DNA of 64,000 bases from Pseudomonas fulva NBRC 16637 = DSM 17717 (GCF_000730565.1 NZ_BBIQ01000005.1:124001-188000), one strand, 5' to 3'; positions 28,501 through 37,231 are shown, counted from the first letter of the stretch. Translations and numbers: made by a program. The notes: generated by a model from the letters alone, not told the origin.

Positions 28501-30059
28501 ATCCATGCGCGGCTATCCTGGCGGCTGATCCCCTCATGATCTGCCACCGCTTCAACAGGTGGCGGGGAGCTTCGAAAGGGCGCCAGGTCCTCGGACCACA
28601 GGCGCGCGCCCCCATCCTCAACGTTGGACTGGACCAGACCATCTACCCACGTCGAGCGTTTCCACACCTTGGCCAAACCATAACCCGCTCCCGCGGTAAC
28701 TCCAATCAATGCAACTTGAGCGGCCACATGGGTCATATGGTCCATAGCCTGCTCCGTCTCGCCTTCGTGCCAAGTGTCTACCCCGTGATACACCTCCTTC
28801 ATCAACTCCCAGGCAGTCACGGCAAGCAATACCAGGCCCAACCCAGGTAGCCAGAAACTGGCCAGCCCCAGCAACGTCCAGCCCTCGACTGCCAGGCGTT
28901 TCTCATGCGCGCGCCCGATGGCCCGATCCAACGCGTTGACCGGAGGCGCCAGCGTTGCGGCATCGTCCATTACGTGTGCAACGCGGCTGCGGGCGAGGGT
29001 TTCGAACACAGGCTCCGACAAGGCGCTTGCTACCGGGTACAGGTCAGCTGTTGCCCAGATCGGTATGTCTTCATAGAAAGCCGACGCGAGCTGGCTGAAG
29101 AATCGTTGGCTATCACGACGTCGAATGAAACGCGCAAAAAACTGCTGATAGGCAGGCTGGCGCAAGCGTGCGTTGAGCACAGCGCGTTCAAAGCGTTCCA
29201 GATTATCGGCTGTGCTCCAGGCTCCAAACGGGTCACCTGGGATATACACCAGCACACGCTTGCTCGACGTGTAGAAAGGTGCCAACGATTCGTCCCGCAC
29301 ATCCAGCACCAGAATCTGCTGCAATGGGCAATCCATAATCTGCAAGCTTTTAGGAAGCACTCGATCGCCGTGCAGGCGTCCCAGCCTGCCGCTTTGCCAC
29401 AAATCGACCAACAGTTCGAGCTCGCCGGGAGCGAACACGCCCTGGGCATCGGCCTTGAATGCATCAAGCACCATTTCGTGCCGGTTCAGCTCACCTAGTA
29501 ACGCTTGCATGGAGGCCGACGCTAGATGGGCAGACAAATGTTGTTGATAGAGCCCACCCAGATCCAGTTCCCGGGTCAACTGGGCAAACCGAGCGGCGCT
29601 AAGCCTGGGCACCGAGTTACCTGCCGCGTCGAACACGCCAGCCATCGGCGGCAAGACCTGGGGCTGCGTCTGTTCAGCGGTAAAATTTCGCAAGACGGCT
29701 TCAAGCAGCGGTATCTGGTAGTAGTGGCGTTCGTACAAGGGCACCCGTATCGGGAAGTAAGTGGCGAGCGGTACCTCGTAAGCATTGCGAAACCACAACT
29801 GGTCCACGCCCTGGGTGATACCGAAACGAGCGCTCAGGGATTTTTCCAGCAGGGGCTTGGCGAATGCCTCGATACCTTCGATCAATCCCCACCGCGCGGC
29901 CAGACGCTGGCGGCATTTCAGGCTGCTGTTCAGCGCTTGCCCTGCCTGGGCAATGAATGCCTTATCGAGCTTTTTGAGCCAGGCCGGCAAGCGAGCAGCG
30001 ATCAGGCCATCCTGGCAGGCCTGCTCCGCCAGCTGTTGATCAGTGAGTGCGGTGTCCAT
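25581..30059 (-). CDS. Giant LRR protein with NEL-type E3 ubiquitin ligase domain
   Basis: 1,492-residue effector-like protein. A large N-terminal region (to about 1020) is of the type annotated as dermonecrotic-toxin-like (DUF6543) in Pseudomonas and includes a hydrophobic stretch near 393-467. About six leucine-rich repeats follow (about 1026-1175; SLELPDNQISRIP, LDLSRNPLG, VVDLRDNLLTALPEDF). The C-terminal NEL domain has the catalytic CxD motif, TCQDSVALRFSDLEVRL with Cys1290, as in Shigella IpaH and Salmonella SspH. A coiled coil ends the protein. GGGAG before ATG 30059 fixes the start. NEL enzymes ubiquitinate eukaryotic host proteins; no secretion genes or signal peptide are seen here. 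Confidence 0.9.
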   Translation of the reverse strand: MDTALTDQQLAEQACQDGLIAARLPAWLKKLDKAFIAQAGQALNSSLKCRQRLAARWGLIEGIEAFAKPLLEKSLSARFGITQGVDQLWFRNAYEVPLATYFPIRVPLYERHYYQIPLLEAVLRNFTAEQTQPQVLPPMAGVFDAAGNSVPRLSAARFAQLTRELDLGGLYQQHLSAHLASASMQALLGELNRHEMVLDAFKADAQGVFAPGELELLVDLWQSGRLGRLHGDRVLPKSLQIMDCPLQQILVLDVRDESLAPFYTSSKRVLVYIPGDPFGAWSTADNLERFERAVLNARLRQPAYQQFFARFIRRRDSQRFFSQLASAFYEDIPIWATADLYPVASALSEPVFETLARSRVAHVMDDAATLAPPVNALDRAIGRAHEKRLAVEGWTLLGLASFWLPGLGLVLLAVTAWELMKEVYHGVDTWHEGETEQAMDHMTHVAAQVALIGVTAGAGYGLAKVWKRSTWVDGLVQSNVEDGGARLWSEDLAPFRSSPPPVEAVADHEGISRQDSRAWIRMDGHTYPVQQRTTDEQWQLVPREGVGPLLQHNGAGAWRLWSESPLDWSTSHYLFRRLGEPMAELDDTRIEQVMAIHALDDDQLRGLHFRGADLLPALIDTSRRAHLAQRTENLLMQLRTGVVIEDQRLLAQVVQLTGGEGLSSSDLAAQLDARRYEVMQHLLDQQMSPSSQDIQALQCVFPRLYPSAAQALLANASSVDLQRLRRTGRVPLQLAEAARERSSHIRVQRALEGLYLRTSQDTDLAKLVLKLLDYRVGGIGNVRWRLLSAQFNGVQLTSAGEGDVELQLFHDTQGFSVRNAFSQEICPPGDLFEVIVNAYDQAQLTTMGLHAPFAESLRQEVAALAQVHRAALPELLGIATRGRWQLPTRLADGRVGYVLSGRGGRRPNPYLRRLRFLYPTYTDNQLDEWLTDARSAAGGIEARLQCLEDQYRTLNMHLRTWARQGSSHAERQRRRTLGRALRNCWQHVLDEGMHGDSLILAYRWDMIGIHTESLPELPPQIRFDHVYSLSLRDASIRYLPESFLGAFTSVRSLELPDNQISRIPQALLQMEHLWTLNLAHNQVVLDAGQATILGSCSHLRYLDLSRNPLGRPFSVGGLTCLHELRIAGAGLRSLPYQLLESTSLRVVDLRDNLLTALPEDFYESRLWVEGEVHLGGNPLSAVERERLEQALLTAATRARDRAMVLVRLNWMDAIGLAQRTELGTCWEHLQAMEGSGEFFGLLERLMETADFQHRTGARYLAGRVLTLLGAMRDSSDLRMAMFSDAEQLTCQDSVALRFSDLEVRLRVWQAEVQAQQGEREQVLLHLGRQLWRLDEVERVAMDDVRWRQADGADPDEIEVVLAYRLALRERLDLPIFTSGMSFRAVAGVTETHIEGAARRVLQAETSEQLANSLLDREFWCSHVRRLHAQRFDEMNAPFHARLEAVQEAADLSEQQVLQQTEEISQQRQAAERALLLDITRQALDSAAEPLQP

Positions 30060-30141
30060 CAGTTGCTCCCGTGAAGTGATTTTGCACGGGAGGTTAGCGA
30101 GACGACAAACATACCTGCGGCGACGGGGTACTACCTCACGA

Positions 30142-32583
30142 TCAAAACAGCAGCATCTGGTCATCGATCAACGTAGAAAAGCGATCACCCACAAAGGGAA
30201 GAATCGCATCGGCGACCGGCTGCAGCTGGCGTGACAGATAATGGTCATAGTCGATGGGGGCACGACGATTCTCCAACGGCTGGGGCCCGGCAGTGGTCAT
30301 GAGGTAGCTGATCCAGCCTCCGCGCTGGTACTGGAGCGAGCGACCCAGTTCCCGGTTATAGTCATCGGCAAGCCGTGCGGCCCGCACATGCGGTGGCACG
30401 TTACGCTGATACTCCGCCAGCGGGCGGCGCAGGCGTTTGCGATATACAAGCGAAGCGTCGTGCTCTCCAGCGAGCATCTGGCCGACGTACTCGCGAACGA
30501 ATTCGCGATAAGGCTCGCCGCGAAAAATGCGTCGGTAGAGCTGCTGTTGGAAGGTCCTGGCCAGCAGCGACCAATCGGTGCGTACCGATTCCAGCCCTTT
30601 GAAGACCATGTCTTCAGTGCCATCGGCACGCTGAACAAGGCCGGCATAGCGCTTTTTGCTGCCCTCCTCGGTGCCGCGTATGGTGGGCATGAGAAAACGC
30701 CGGTAATGGGTCTCGAACTGCAACTCAAGCGCACTCTCCAGGCCGAGCGTCTGGCGCAGGTGTTCGCGCCACCATTGATTCACCTCGCGCACCAGTGCAT
30801 TGCCGATCTGCTCGGCCGCCGCCTCATCATGGCCGGTCTTGAGCCAGACGAATGTCGAATCCGTATCGCCGTAGATCACGTCATACCCGCGGGCTTCGAC
30901 CAAGGCGCGGGTCTGGCGCATGATCTGGTGCCCGCGCAAGGTGATCGATGAGGCCAGTCGCGCATCGAAAAACCGGCAGCCACTTGAGCCCAACACCCCG
31001 TAGAAGGCATTCATGATGATTTTCAGCGCCTGGGACAATGGCGCATTGCGATCCTGCTTGGCGTGTTCCCTGGCGCGCCACACACGTTCGACGATCGCCG
31101 GCAGACAGTGACGTGTGCGTGAGAAACGCGCCCCTCTGAAGCCTTCGACCGCGTTTGTGTCATCTGGCTGTTGCAGCCCCTCGGCGAGGCCGACAGGGTC
31201 AATCAGGAATGTGCGGATGATCGAGGGGTACAAGCTCTTGTAGTCCAGCACCAGTACCGAATCGTACAGCCCAGGTCGTGAATCCATGACGAAACCGCCG
31301 GGACTGGCTTCGTCGGGGCGGCTGCCCAGGTTGGGCGCGACGTAGCCTTGGCGGTGCATGTGAGGCATGTACAAGTGGCAGAAGGCGGCCACCGAGCCAC
31401 CGCTGCGGTCTGCCGCCAGGCCCGTGACCGACGCGCGCTCAAGCAGAAACTCCAGCAACCTGGTGTGGGCAAAGATGCGTGTGACCAGTTCACAGTCCTT
31501 CAGGTTGTAGCGCGCCAGCGCAGGCTTGTCCTCGGCGAACATGCGATTGATTTCATCCATGCGCTGGTAGGGCGTACTGATGGCCTTGCCGTCACCCAAG
31601 AGGGTTCGCGCGACATTTTCAAGACTGAACGATGGAAAACTCCACGTTGCCGAGCGCAGCGCTTCGACGCCGTCGATCACCAATCTGCCGGGCACATCGA
31701 TGAAGACATGGCCACCACTACCTGACGCGCGCAGGGTCATGGCCGCACCCCCCCTGCCCAGGTGCATGGGTACTTGCAGCTGCTTGCCGTGTTCATGCAG
31801 CAGGCGCAGGTCGAACTGCACCACGTTCCAGCCGATGATCGCGTCCGGGTCGTGGCGCGCTATCCAGTGGTTCAGGCAGTGCAGCAACGCACTGCGATCG
31901 GCGCAGTAGTGCAGGTCGAAGTCAACTTCGCGAGGGTCACCGTTGGGTGGGCCGAGCATGTACACCTGGCGCTGCCCACAGCCTTCCAGGGCGATGCTGT
32001 ACAACTCGCCCCGCTCGGTAGTTTCGATGTCCAGCGACACCAGGCGCAGCGATGGGCGGTAGCTGCCGTGCGGCTTGAGCTGGGCATCGCAGAGCACGCC
32101 CTGCTCATCCAGGCATCCAGCGAACTGCACGGGGGCCGTAATGAAACGCTCCATGAGGTAGCGCTCCGGTGGCCTGACATCGGCCTCGTAGACGTCGATA
32201 CCTGCGGCGCGCAGCCGTTGTTCTACCTGAAGCAATTGCCGGTATTGACGGCAGTACAGGCCCATTACTGGGCGTTGATCGAATGTCTTCAATCCAAGCG
32301 GGCGCAGCTCTGCATCCGGCTCGTCGGCCAGCAACCGTTGCGCGTGCGCTTGTTGCGCCTGAGGGACGAACGCCACATTGATCTGGGGCGCCAGTCGCAC
32401 TTGCCGGGGGCCCTGATCGGTAGCCAGCCACAGCTCCACGCACGTACCTGCCTGCGTGTCGTACCAGTGCCGGGTCAGGACGAAGCCCTGCTGCAAATCC
32501 ACCGCCGCGCCCTCTGCGTTGTTGATGATGACGAATGTAACGGGTCGCTCCAGGCGCACCTGGCCTTGCCTGCGAGACGACAT
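30142..32583 (-). CDS. polB: DNA polymerase II (family B)
   Basis: 813-residue family B DNA polymerase with proofreading, used for restart and bypass of damaged DNA. All motifs are intact: exonuclease I SLDIETTERG, II GWNVVQFDL, III YNLKDCELV; polymerase A DYKSLYPSI, B KIIMNAFYGVLGSS, C YGDTDST, plus KKRYAG. Slightly longer than E. coli Pol II (783). ATG 32583 is chosen; a GTG at 32622 is in frame. I found no convincing LexA box (CTG-N10-CAG) upstream. The NEL gene begins 82 bases downstream on the same strand, so read-through is possible. Confidence 0.95.
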   Translation of the reverse strand: MSSRRQGQVRLERPVTFVIINNAEGAAVDLQQGFVLTRHWYDTQAGTCVELWLATDQGPRQVRLAPQINVAFVPQAQQAHAQRLLADEPDAELRPLGLKTFDQRPVMGLYCRQYRQLLQVEQRLRAAGIDVYEADVRPPERYLMERFITAPVQFAGCLDEQGVLCDAQLKPHGSYRPSLRLVSLDIETTERGELYSIALEGCGQRQVYMLGPPNGDPREVDFDLHYCADRSALLHCLNHWIARHDPDAIIGWNVVQFDLRLLHEHGKQLQVPMHLGRGGAAMTLRASGSGGHVFIDVPGRLVIDGVEALRSATWSFPSFSLENVARTLLGDGKAISTPYQRMDEINRMFAEDKPALARYNLKDCELVTRIFAHTRLLEFLLERASVTGLAADRSGGSVAAFCHLYMPHMHRQGYVAPNLGSRPDEASPGGFVMDSRPGLYDSVLVLDYKSLYPSIIRTFLIDPVGLAEGLQQPDDTNAVEGFRGARFSRTRHCLPAIVERVWRAREHAKQDRNAPLSQALKIIMNAFYGVLGSSGCRFFDARLASSITLRGHQIMRQTRALVEARGYDVIYGDTDSTFVWLKTGHDEAAAEQIGNALVREVNQWWREHLRQTLGLESALELQFETHYRRFLMPTIRGTEEGSKKRYAGLVQRADGTEDMVFKGLESVRTDWSLLARTFQQQLYRRIFRGEPYREFVREYVGQMLAGEHDASLVYRKRLRRPLAEYQRNVPPHVRAARLADDYNRELGRSLQYQRGGWISYLMTTAGPQPLENRRAPIDYDHYLSRQLQPVADAILPFVGDRFSTLIDDQMLLF

Positions 32584-32665
32584 GATTGCGCCGGCAACCA
32601 AGCCCCAGCGTCTAACCTCCACCGTCGGTGGACGGGTCGCGCTTACCCTGTGCGGTGTAGTGAAT

Positions 32666-33586
32666 TCAGCTGTACAGGTAGTTGATGTCCTTGAGCACCA
32701 GTGGAGGCACTTGACCGAGAAGAAAATCTCGCAACTTTTGCATCTGACGGGCCTTGGGGCTGTTTTTCAGCCAAGTCATGTAGTAGCCATCCCCAGTTGC
32801 CACGGCTTGCTTGAAAGGTGTCACCAGGCGCCCGGCTGCCAGATCGGCACTGGCCAACACCAGATCGACCACGGAGATGCCCAGGCCCTGCTGAGCGGCG
32901 GAGATACCTTGATCGAGCGTGTCGAACACCTGTCCTTGGTCGATGCTGACATCAAGGGCCTCCATCCGCGCCAGCCAGCGCCGCCAGTCGCGCCGATCCG
33001 GCGAGGGATGCAGCAGTTCGCAACGGTTCAGGTCCGACAGCACAGGCTGCGCCTGCTCCATGTAGTCAGGGTGGCACACCGGTATGAGCCACTCGTCGAA
33101 CAGCCGGCAACTCTCCACATCGGCAGCGAACCGACCGTTGGCCAGCAAGATGGCGCAGTCGTAGGGTTCGGAATAGAAATCGACGCTGTCGATGTCCATC
33201 CACACGCTCGACAGCTGCACCGAACAGGTGTCTTCGTGTTTCTTGAAGCCATCCAGTGCCCTTAGCAACCAACGCACGGTGAGCGTTGAAGGCGCCTTCA
33301 GACGCAGGCCGTAGCGGTCCTGGCGCAGAAGCGAGCAAGCGTTCTCAATGATCTTGAAGCCGACCTTGAGCTCTTGAGAGAGCAAGCGCCCATGCTCGGT
33401 CAGGCTCAGTTTGGGCCCGCGCCGCTCGAACAAATCGCAGCCGAACATGCCCTCCAGGGTCTTGATATGGTGACTGACTGCGCCTTGGGTCAGTGCGAGC
33501 TCTTCCGCCGCCTTGGTGAATGAACCATAGCGGGACGCAACCTCGAACGCACGCAGTGCATGCAAGGCCTGAATCCTTTCCGACAT
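32666..33586 (-). CDS. GcvA-like LysR-family regulator
   Basis: 306-residue LysR-type regulator. HTH at about 6-62 (ALHALRAFEVASRYGSFTKAA, LTQGAVSHHIKTLE, LFERRGPKLSLTEHG), then an effector domain of the GcvA/AmpR type. The start-to-start gap with the divergent YqcI/YcgG gene holds ATTAG-N5-CTAAT; CTAAT is the core recognised by E. coli GcvA, so autoregulation and control of the operon at 33745-36268 are likely. Convergent-side neighbour is polB, unrelated. Confidence 0.93.
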   Translation of the reverse strand: MSERIQALHALRAFEVASRYGSFTKAAEELALTQGAVSHHIKTLEGMFGCDLFERRGPKLSLTEHGRLLSQELKVGFKIIENACSLLRQDRYGLRLKAPSTLTVRWLLRALDGFKKHEDTCSVQLSSVWMDIDSVDFYSEPYDCAILLANGRFAADVESCRLFDEWLIPVCHPDYMEQAQPVLSDLNRCELLHPSPDRRDWRRWLARMEALDVSIDQGQVFDTLDQGISAAQQGLGISVVDLVLASADLAAGRLVTPFKQAVATGDGYYMTWLKNSPKARQMQKLRDFLLGQVPPLVLKDINYLYS

Positions 33587-33601
33587 TGACGCCTCCTGAG
33601 T

Positions 33602-33616
33602 ATTAGCAAGACTAAT
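33602..33616. promoter_or_regulatory. GcvA-type LysR operator
   Basis: Perfect palindrome ATTAG-N5-CTAAT, which also satisfies the LysR T-N11-A rule. It lies 15 bases upstream of the LysR gene and about 130 upstream of the YqcI/YcgG gene. The half-site equals the known GcvA core CTAAT. Confidence 0.65.
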
Positions 33617-33744
33617 AGTAGCTCATAATTTCACGCGTTTTACAACCTGTCGACAGTGCTAGAAAATGCAGTGAAAAAACATACATAACCTAAATCCTGC
33701 CTGAATCTGCGTGGATCGTTCATCATTTGAAGCTCGGGGAAACC

Positions 33745-34533
33745 ATGTTTACGGGATATGGACATTGCTACCGCCTGGATGCGTTTGAGCAGGCCCTCGA
33801 ACATGAGTGCATCGAAACACACTGGACAATCGCTACCCTGCAACACTTTCGCCAGACCCTTGCCAATCCGGAATTCCCCTGCCTGTTCGGGCGCAAGGCA
33901 GTCAATGCGCAGACGTGCTATGTCCTTTTCGCCCGCGCCGAACAGCTGGCGGATGACATCGCTCAAGGGCTGACCAGCTATGTCCGGTTGATGGATCCGG
34001 TTGCGCCCAAGCTACGTATCGGCCACCCGTTGGTGATATTTCTCGAAACGGTGACCGACATGCCGCTTGCCCAACAGCAGGCGCTTGCCTGGAAGGTGCT
34101 GCAAGGCGTTCATGCTCGGGATCCGAATCCCTGGCCCCAGACAGTGCCAGCCGACCCCGCCGACAGCGGCTGGTCGTTCTGCTTTGCCGGCATGGCGCTG
34201 TTCATCAACATGAATTTCCCGGGCCACGAGCAGATGAAAAGCCGCAACCTGGGCAAGCACATCACATTCGTCATCAACCCCCGAGAGAACTTCGACGAAG
34301 TGGCCAATGTCGCCACCCAGAGCGGCCAGCGCATCCGCGAGCGCATTCGTCAACGGGTCGGCCACTACAACGACGGGTTAGTACCTGAAAGCCTCGGTTT
34401 CTTCGGTGAAGCGGATAATTTCGAGTGGATGCAGTACCAGTTGCAGGAAACCGGTTCGTTGAACCCGGCGCGCTGCCCTTTCCATGCCAGGACCGCCGTG
34501 TCTGCCACCCCCGACAACATCATCGAGAAATGA
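33745..34533 (+). CDS. YqcI/YcgG-family protein, relative of haem-dependent N-hydroxylase GntA
   Basis: 262-residue cytosolic protein. Family blocks seen: NPEFPCLFGRKAVNAQTCYV (about 43-62), SFCFAGMALFINMNFPGH, and the C-terminal GFFGEADNFEWMQYQL. Some members, notably GntA of guanitoxin biosynthesis, are haem enzymes that N-hydroxylate guanidino amino acids; whether this one does is inference. The frame opens at a TTG 18 bases earlier, but ATG 33745 follows GGGGAA. A LysE exporter starts 2 bases after its stop and an SGNH hydrolase follows, with a divergent LysR gene, suggesting a small dedicated pathway. Confidence 0.85.
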   Translation: MFTGYGHCYRLDAFEQALEHECIETHWTIATLQHFRQTLANPEFPCLFGRKAVNAQTCYVLFARAEQLADDIAQGLTSYVRLMDPVAPKLRIGHPLVIFLETVTDMPLAQQQALAWKVLQGVHARDPNPWPQTVPADPADSGWSFCFAGMALFINMNFPGHEQMKSRNLGKHITFVINPRENFDEVANVATQSGQRIRERIRQRVGHYNDGLVPESLGFFGEADNFEWMQYQLQETGSLNPARCPFHARTAVSATPDNIIEK

Positions 34534-34534
34534 C

Positions 34535-35164
34535 GTGAATACCGCCCTGACTGCCACCTACGCCCTTACCGTCCTGCTGCTGATCGCCACTCCAGGTCCG
34601 GTCGTGGCATTGATCGTCAACACCGCAGCCGCTTCGGGCTCACGCAAGGCCATTTTCACGGCCCTGGGCACCAACTGGGCCTCACTGGTACTGATCGGAG
34701 CAGCGGCCTGGATCATTCTTACCAGCGCAGCCATTGACAGGGCATGGCTTGGCGCCATGAGCCTGCTGGGTTGCCTGTTCATCGGCTACATCGCCGTGGG
34801 CACGCTCAGGGAAGCGCTCAAGGCGCCGCATCCCAACCACGAGCCCGATATGGCCAAGCCCGCGGGCCGCGGGGGTCTTTGGCAAGGCTTCATGGTGGGC
34901 ATCTCCAACCCTAAGGACATCATTTTCTTCATCGCCTTCTTCCCGCAGTTCATCCAGATTACCGAGTCGTTCGGCAAGAGCATGGTCGTGCTTTCTCTGC
35001 TATGGATCGTTATCGACTTCGCCGTGCTGAGTCTTTACATCTTTGCCATCGGCAAGATTGCCTCAGCACGCAGCCATCGATTCATCAGCCTTGCGTCTGG
35101 CGTGGCATTGCTGTTGATCGCCATCGGCGGGCTTTTGTACAACCTCAGGGAGCTAACCGCCTAG
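34535..35164 (+). CDS. LysE-family exporter coupled to the YqcI/YcgG gene
   Basis: 209-residue exporter with about six membrane segments. ATPGPVVALIVNTAAASG and the central ISNPKDIIFFIAFFPQF are the family motifs. It begins with GTG one base after the upstream stop (TGA-C-GTG), so translation is coupled and its cargo is probably the product or a side product of the YqcI/YcgG enzyme. LysE proteins often carry basic amino acids, consistent with a guanidino compound, but this is inference. Confidence 0.9.
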   Translation: MNTALTATYALTVLLLIATPGPVVALIVNTAAASGSRKAIFTALGTNWASLVLIGAAAWIILTSAAIDRAWLGAMSLLGCLFIGYIAVGTLREALKAPHPNHEPDMAKPAGRGGLWQGFMVGISNPKDIIFFIAFFPQFIQITESFGKSMVVLSLLWIVIDFAVLSLYIFAIGKIASARSHRFISLASGVALLLIAIGGLLYNLRELTA

Positions 35165-35200
35165 CACCTTGCCTGACGCGGTGCCTTGCCAGGAGACCAG

Positions 35201-36268
35201 ATGTCTACAGCCAGTCGCCAAGGGCTTTCGCCTTTGCAGCTTGAGTACCAACAGCTGCTTGCCAAGGCCACCCAGTGCGCCACTCAACGCGTTCGGGTGC
35301 ACGAAACCGGGTTCAGCTCGGCCGTCGTCAACACCGACGCCCTGGGCCTGCGCTACAGCTACTGCAACGGCCGGCGGTTTTCGGTGGCTGAACGCAACGG
35401 CACTACGCGTCTCAACCTGCTGGTCGGGGGGTCGGTGGCCATGGGCATCGGCGCCAGTTCGGATGAACACACGGTCGCCTCGCAGCTCTCGGTGCTGACC
35501 GGAGAAATCTGGTTGAGCCTGGCCGGGTGCGGGCTGGATGCGAGCCAGGAGCTGCTGCTGTTCCTTACCCACGAGCACCGCCTGGCGCCGCTGGGACATG
35601 TGGTCATACTCAGCGGGCTCAACAGCTTGGCGCACGAAGCGCTTTGGGACATCACTGCCTGCTCACCTGAACCTCAACAGAGCAATGACTGGCAAACGTC
35701 CGTGGCCGGCTCAGAGGAAGTCCAGGCAGCATCACAGCCTGGCCTGACCCTCTGGCAGCGGTTGACCAAGGTGCTGGCACCGCCGGCCGCCGCGCCTCGA
35801 CCTCATCAGTCTATCGAAGCACTGTCCCCGGCAGAAAAACGCATGACCCAGGCAGCCGACCATATCGCTCGCGCAGTGCAGCAATGGGATCGGCTATTAG
35901 GCAGCGCCCATACCACCCTCACTTTCATCCTTCAGCCCCTGGTGCACTGGTGTCGCGAGAGTCTGCCAGCGGGTGAGCAGGCCATGCTGAGCGCGCTCCA
36001 GCAAACGCCGGGAAGCACCGACCGCTTGCTCGAAGGCGTTTTCGATCGCAGGGTACACGCGGCATTCTTTCGCCGCATTCGTGAACAGGCCGCGCCGGTG
36101 CCCTGCTACGACATGAACTGCATGCTCGACAGCTCCCCAGCCTTCGGTTCGGACCTGTTCATTGATCGCCTGCACCTCAACGATTTGGGACAGACTGCGT
36201 TGGCTAAAGTGATAACGGCCAAGCTCGGACTTGCCCAGGAAAAACCGCAGCGCGCAAGCACACTGTAA
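35201..36268 (+). CDS. SGNH/GDSL-like hydrolase
   Basis: 355-residue soluble protein. LLVGGSVAMGIGASSDEHTV (about 70-90) is the nucleophile block with a serine replacing the usual GDS order, VVILSGLNSL is block III-like, and DRLHLNDLGQTALAKVI near 330-346 supplies the Asp-x-x-His pair. A Pro/Ala/Gln-rich insertion sits around 165-215. AGGAG six bases before ATG 35201 supports the start. It is 36 bases after the LysE gene, so third in the operon; it might act as an esterase or acyltransferase on the same compound. No signal peptide. Confidence 0.8.
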   Translation: MSTASRQGLSPLQLEYQQLLAKATQCATQRVRVHETGFSSAVVNTDALGLRYSYCNGRRFSVAERNGTTRLNLLVGGSVAMGIGASSDEHTVASQLSVLTGEIWLSLAGCGLDASQELLLFLTHEHRLAPLGHVVILSGLNSLAHEALWDITACSPEPQQSNDWQTSVAGSEEVQAASQPGLTLWQRLTKVLAPPAAAPRPHQSIEALSPAEKRMTQAADHIARAVQQWDRLLGSAHTTLTFILQPLVHWCRESLPAGEQAMLSALQQTPGSTDRLLEGVFDRRVHAAFFRRIREQAAPVPCYDMNCMLDSSPAFGSDLFIDRLHLNDLGQTALAKVITAKLGLAQEKPQRASTL

Positions 36269-36419
36269 GCGTGTCTGACTGACAATCGTCGGGTGGTCTT
36301 TCGGACCGGCCTGTTGCATGGCTAGAATAGCCTGTCGTTCCGATTGCCTGAGGCGTACGCTTGACTGTCATGAATAGAGAAGCCGTCCATCCTTGCCTGG
36401 CAACTTGCGAGGCAAGCCT

Positions 36420-37112
36420 GTGAGTCGCTTGCCACAAATGGCACTGGTACTGGCCGCCCTGGCACCTGCGGCGGGGCATGCACTGGAAGTGTCCATCGAC
36501 CCCCATGCCGATCTGCTCTACCGCCAGGCATTGCCCCTTCTGGAACAGGCCGATACCCAGGAGGATGAAAGCGTCTTGCGAACGGCCCTGGGTAGCGACC
36601 CAGAGCTGCGTCGTCAGGGGCAGGCCATGGCACACACCTTGCCGACTGCGGTGGCACTGCTCAAGAAGTCGGTCGCACTCGGTCACCCAGTCGCGCAGTA
36701 CCGTCTGGCGCTCTATTACATGACTTACTTGCCCGCCGCGCAAATACCCGACGCTGCCTGCCCTTTGCTCCAGGCAAGCCTCGACCAGGGGTTTGCGCCG
36801 GCTGCGCCTGCCATCGCCACCTGGTGCCCACCTTACAACGCCAGTGCCCAGTACCGCGCCGCTTTGGAGGCCGTACCCAGCATGGCAACCCTCTATGCGC
36901 CTTACTACCCCCAGCCTGCCACCCGCATGGCCTGCAGCCGCAGTCAACCCCAGGGCCTTGAGATGCTGTGGGGACGTCAGCGCGATTACCAGGCTGAGGT
37001 CTACCGCCTGCTGGGTGATCTCGATCCGCAACACCGCCACTCATTGCTGCAAAAAGCCGTAGAGACCAACGGCTGTGTCACGGCGCAGCAGCATTTGACC
37101 AGCCGGCCCTGA
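36420..37112 (+). CDS. Exported Sel1-repeat-like protein
   Basis: 230-residue periplasmic candidate. GTG 36420, with GAGG seven bases upstream, gives a good signal peptide (MALVLAALAPAAGHA-L). The mature part has helical hairpins of Sel1/TPR type: AVALLKKSVALGHPVAQYRLALYY and CPLLQASLDQGFAPAAPAIATWC. Several Cys residues (CPLL, TWCPPY, MACSR, NGCVT) could form disulfides. A TTG at 36393 and ATG 36438 are alternative starts. Function unknown. Confidence 0.75.
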   Translation: MSRLPQMALVLAALAPAAGHALEVSIDPHADLLYRQALPLLEQADTQEDESVLRTALGSDPELRRQGQAMAHTLPTAVALLKKSVALGHPVAQYRLALYYMTYLPAAQIPDAACPLLQASLDQGFAPAAPAIATWCPPYNASAQYRAALEAVPSMATLYAPYYPQPATRMACSRSQPQGLEMLWGRQRDYQAEVYRLLGDLDPQHRHSLLQKAVETNGCVTAQQHLTSRP

Positions 37113-37231
37113 CCCACCCGCCGCGGGTCTGGGCGCGGCGCACCAAGCGGGTGACAAGAGAGCAAGAACGTTCAAGCCATCGCCTGTGATGGCTTGGCAT
37201 GCTGGCCTGCCTTGTCCAGATGCCCATACCT

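Noticed and set aside
32584..32665. Possible LexA box upstream of polB
   Set aside because: No CTG-N10-CAG arrangement found; the CTGTACAG near 32670 lies in the LysR gene's 3' end and lacks the right spacing.
37111..37131. Hairpin GACCC…GGGTC after the Sel1-like gene
   Set aside because: Only five pairs with a GC-rich loop and no U-tract; too weak to call.
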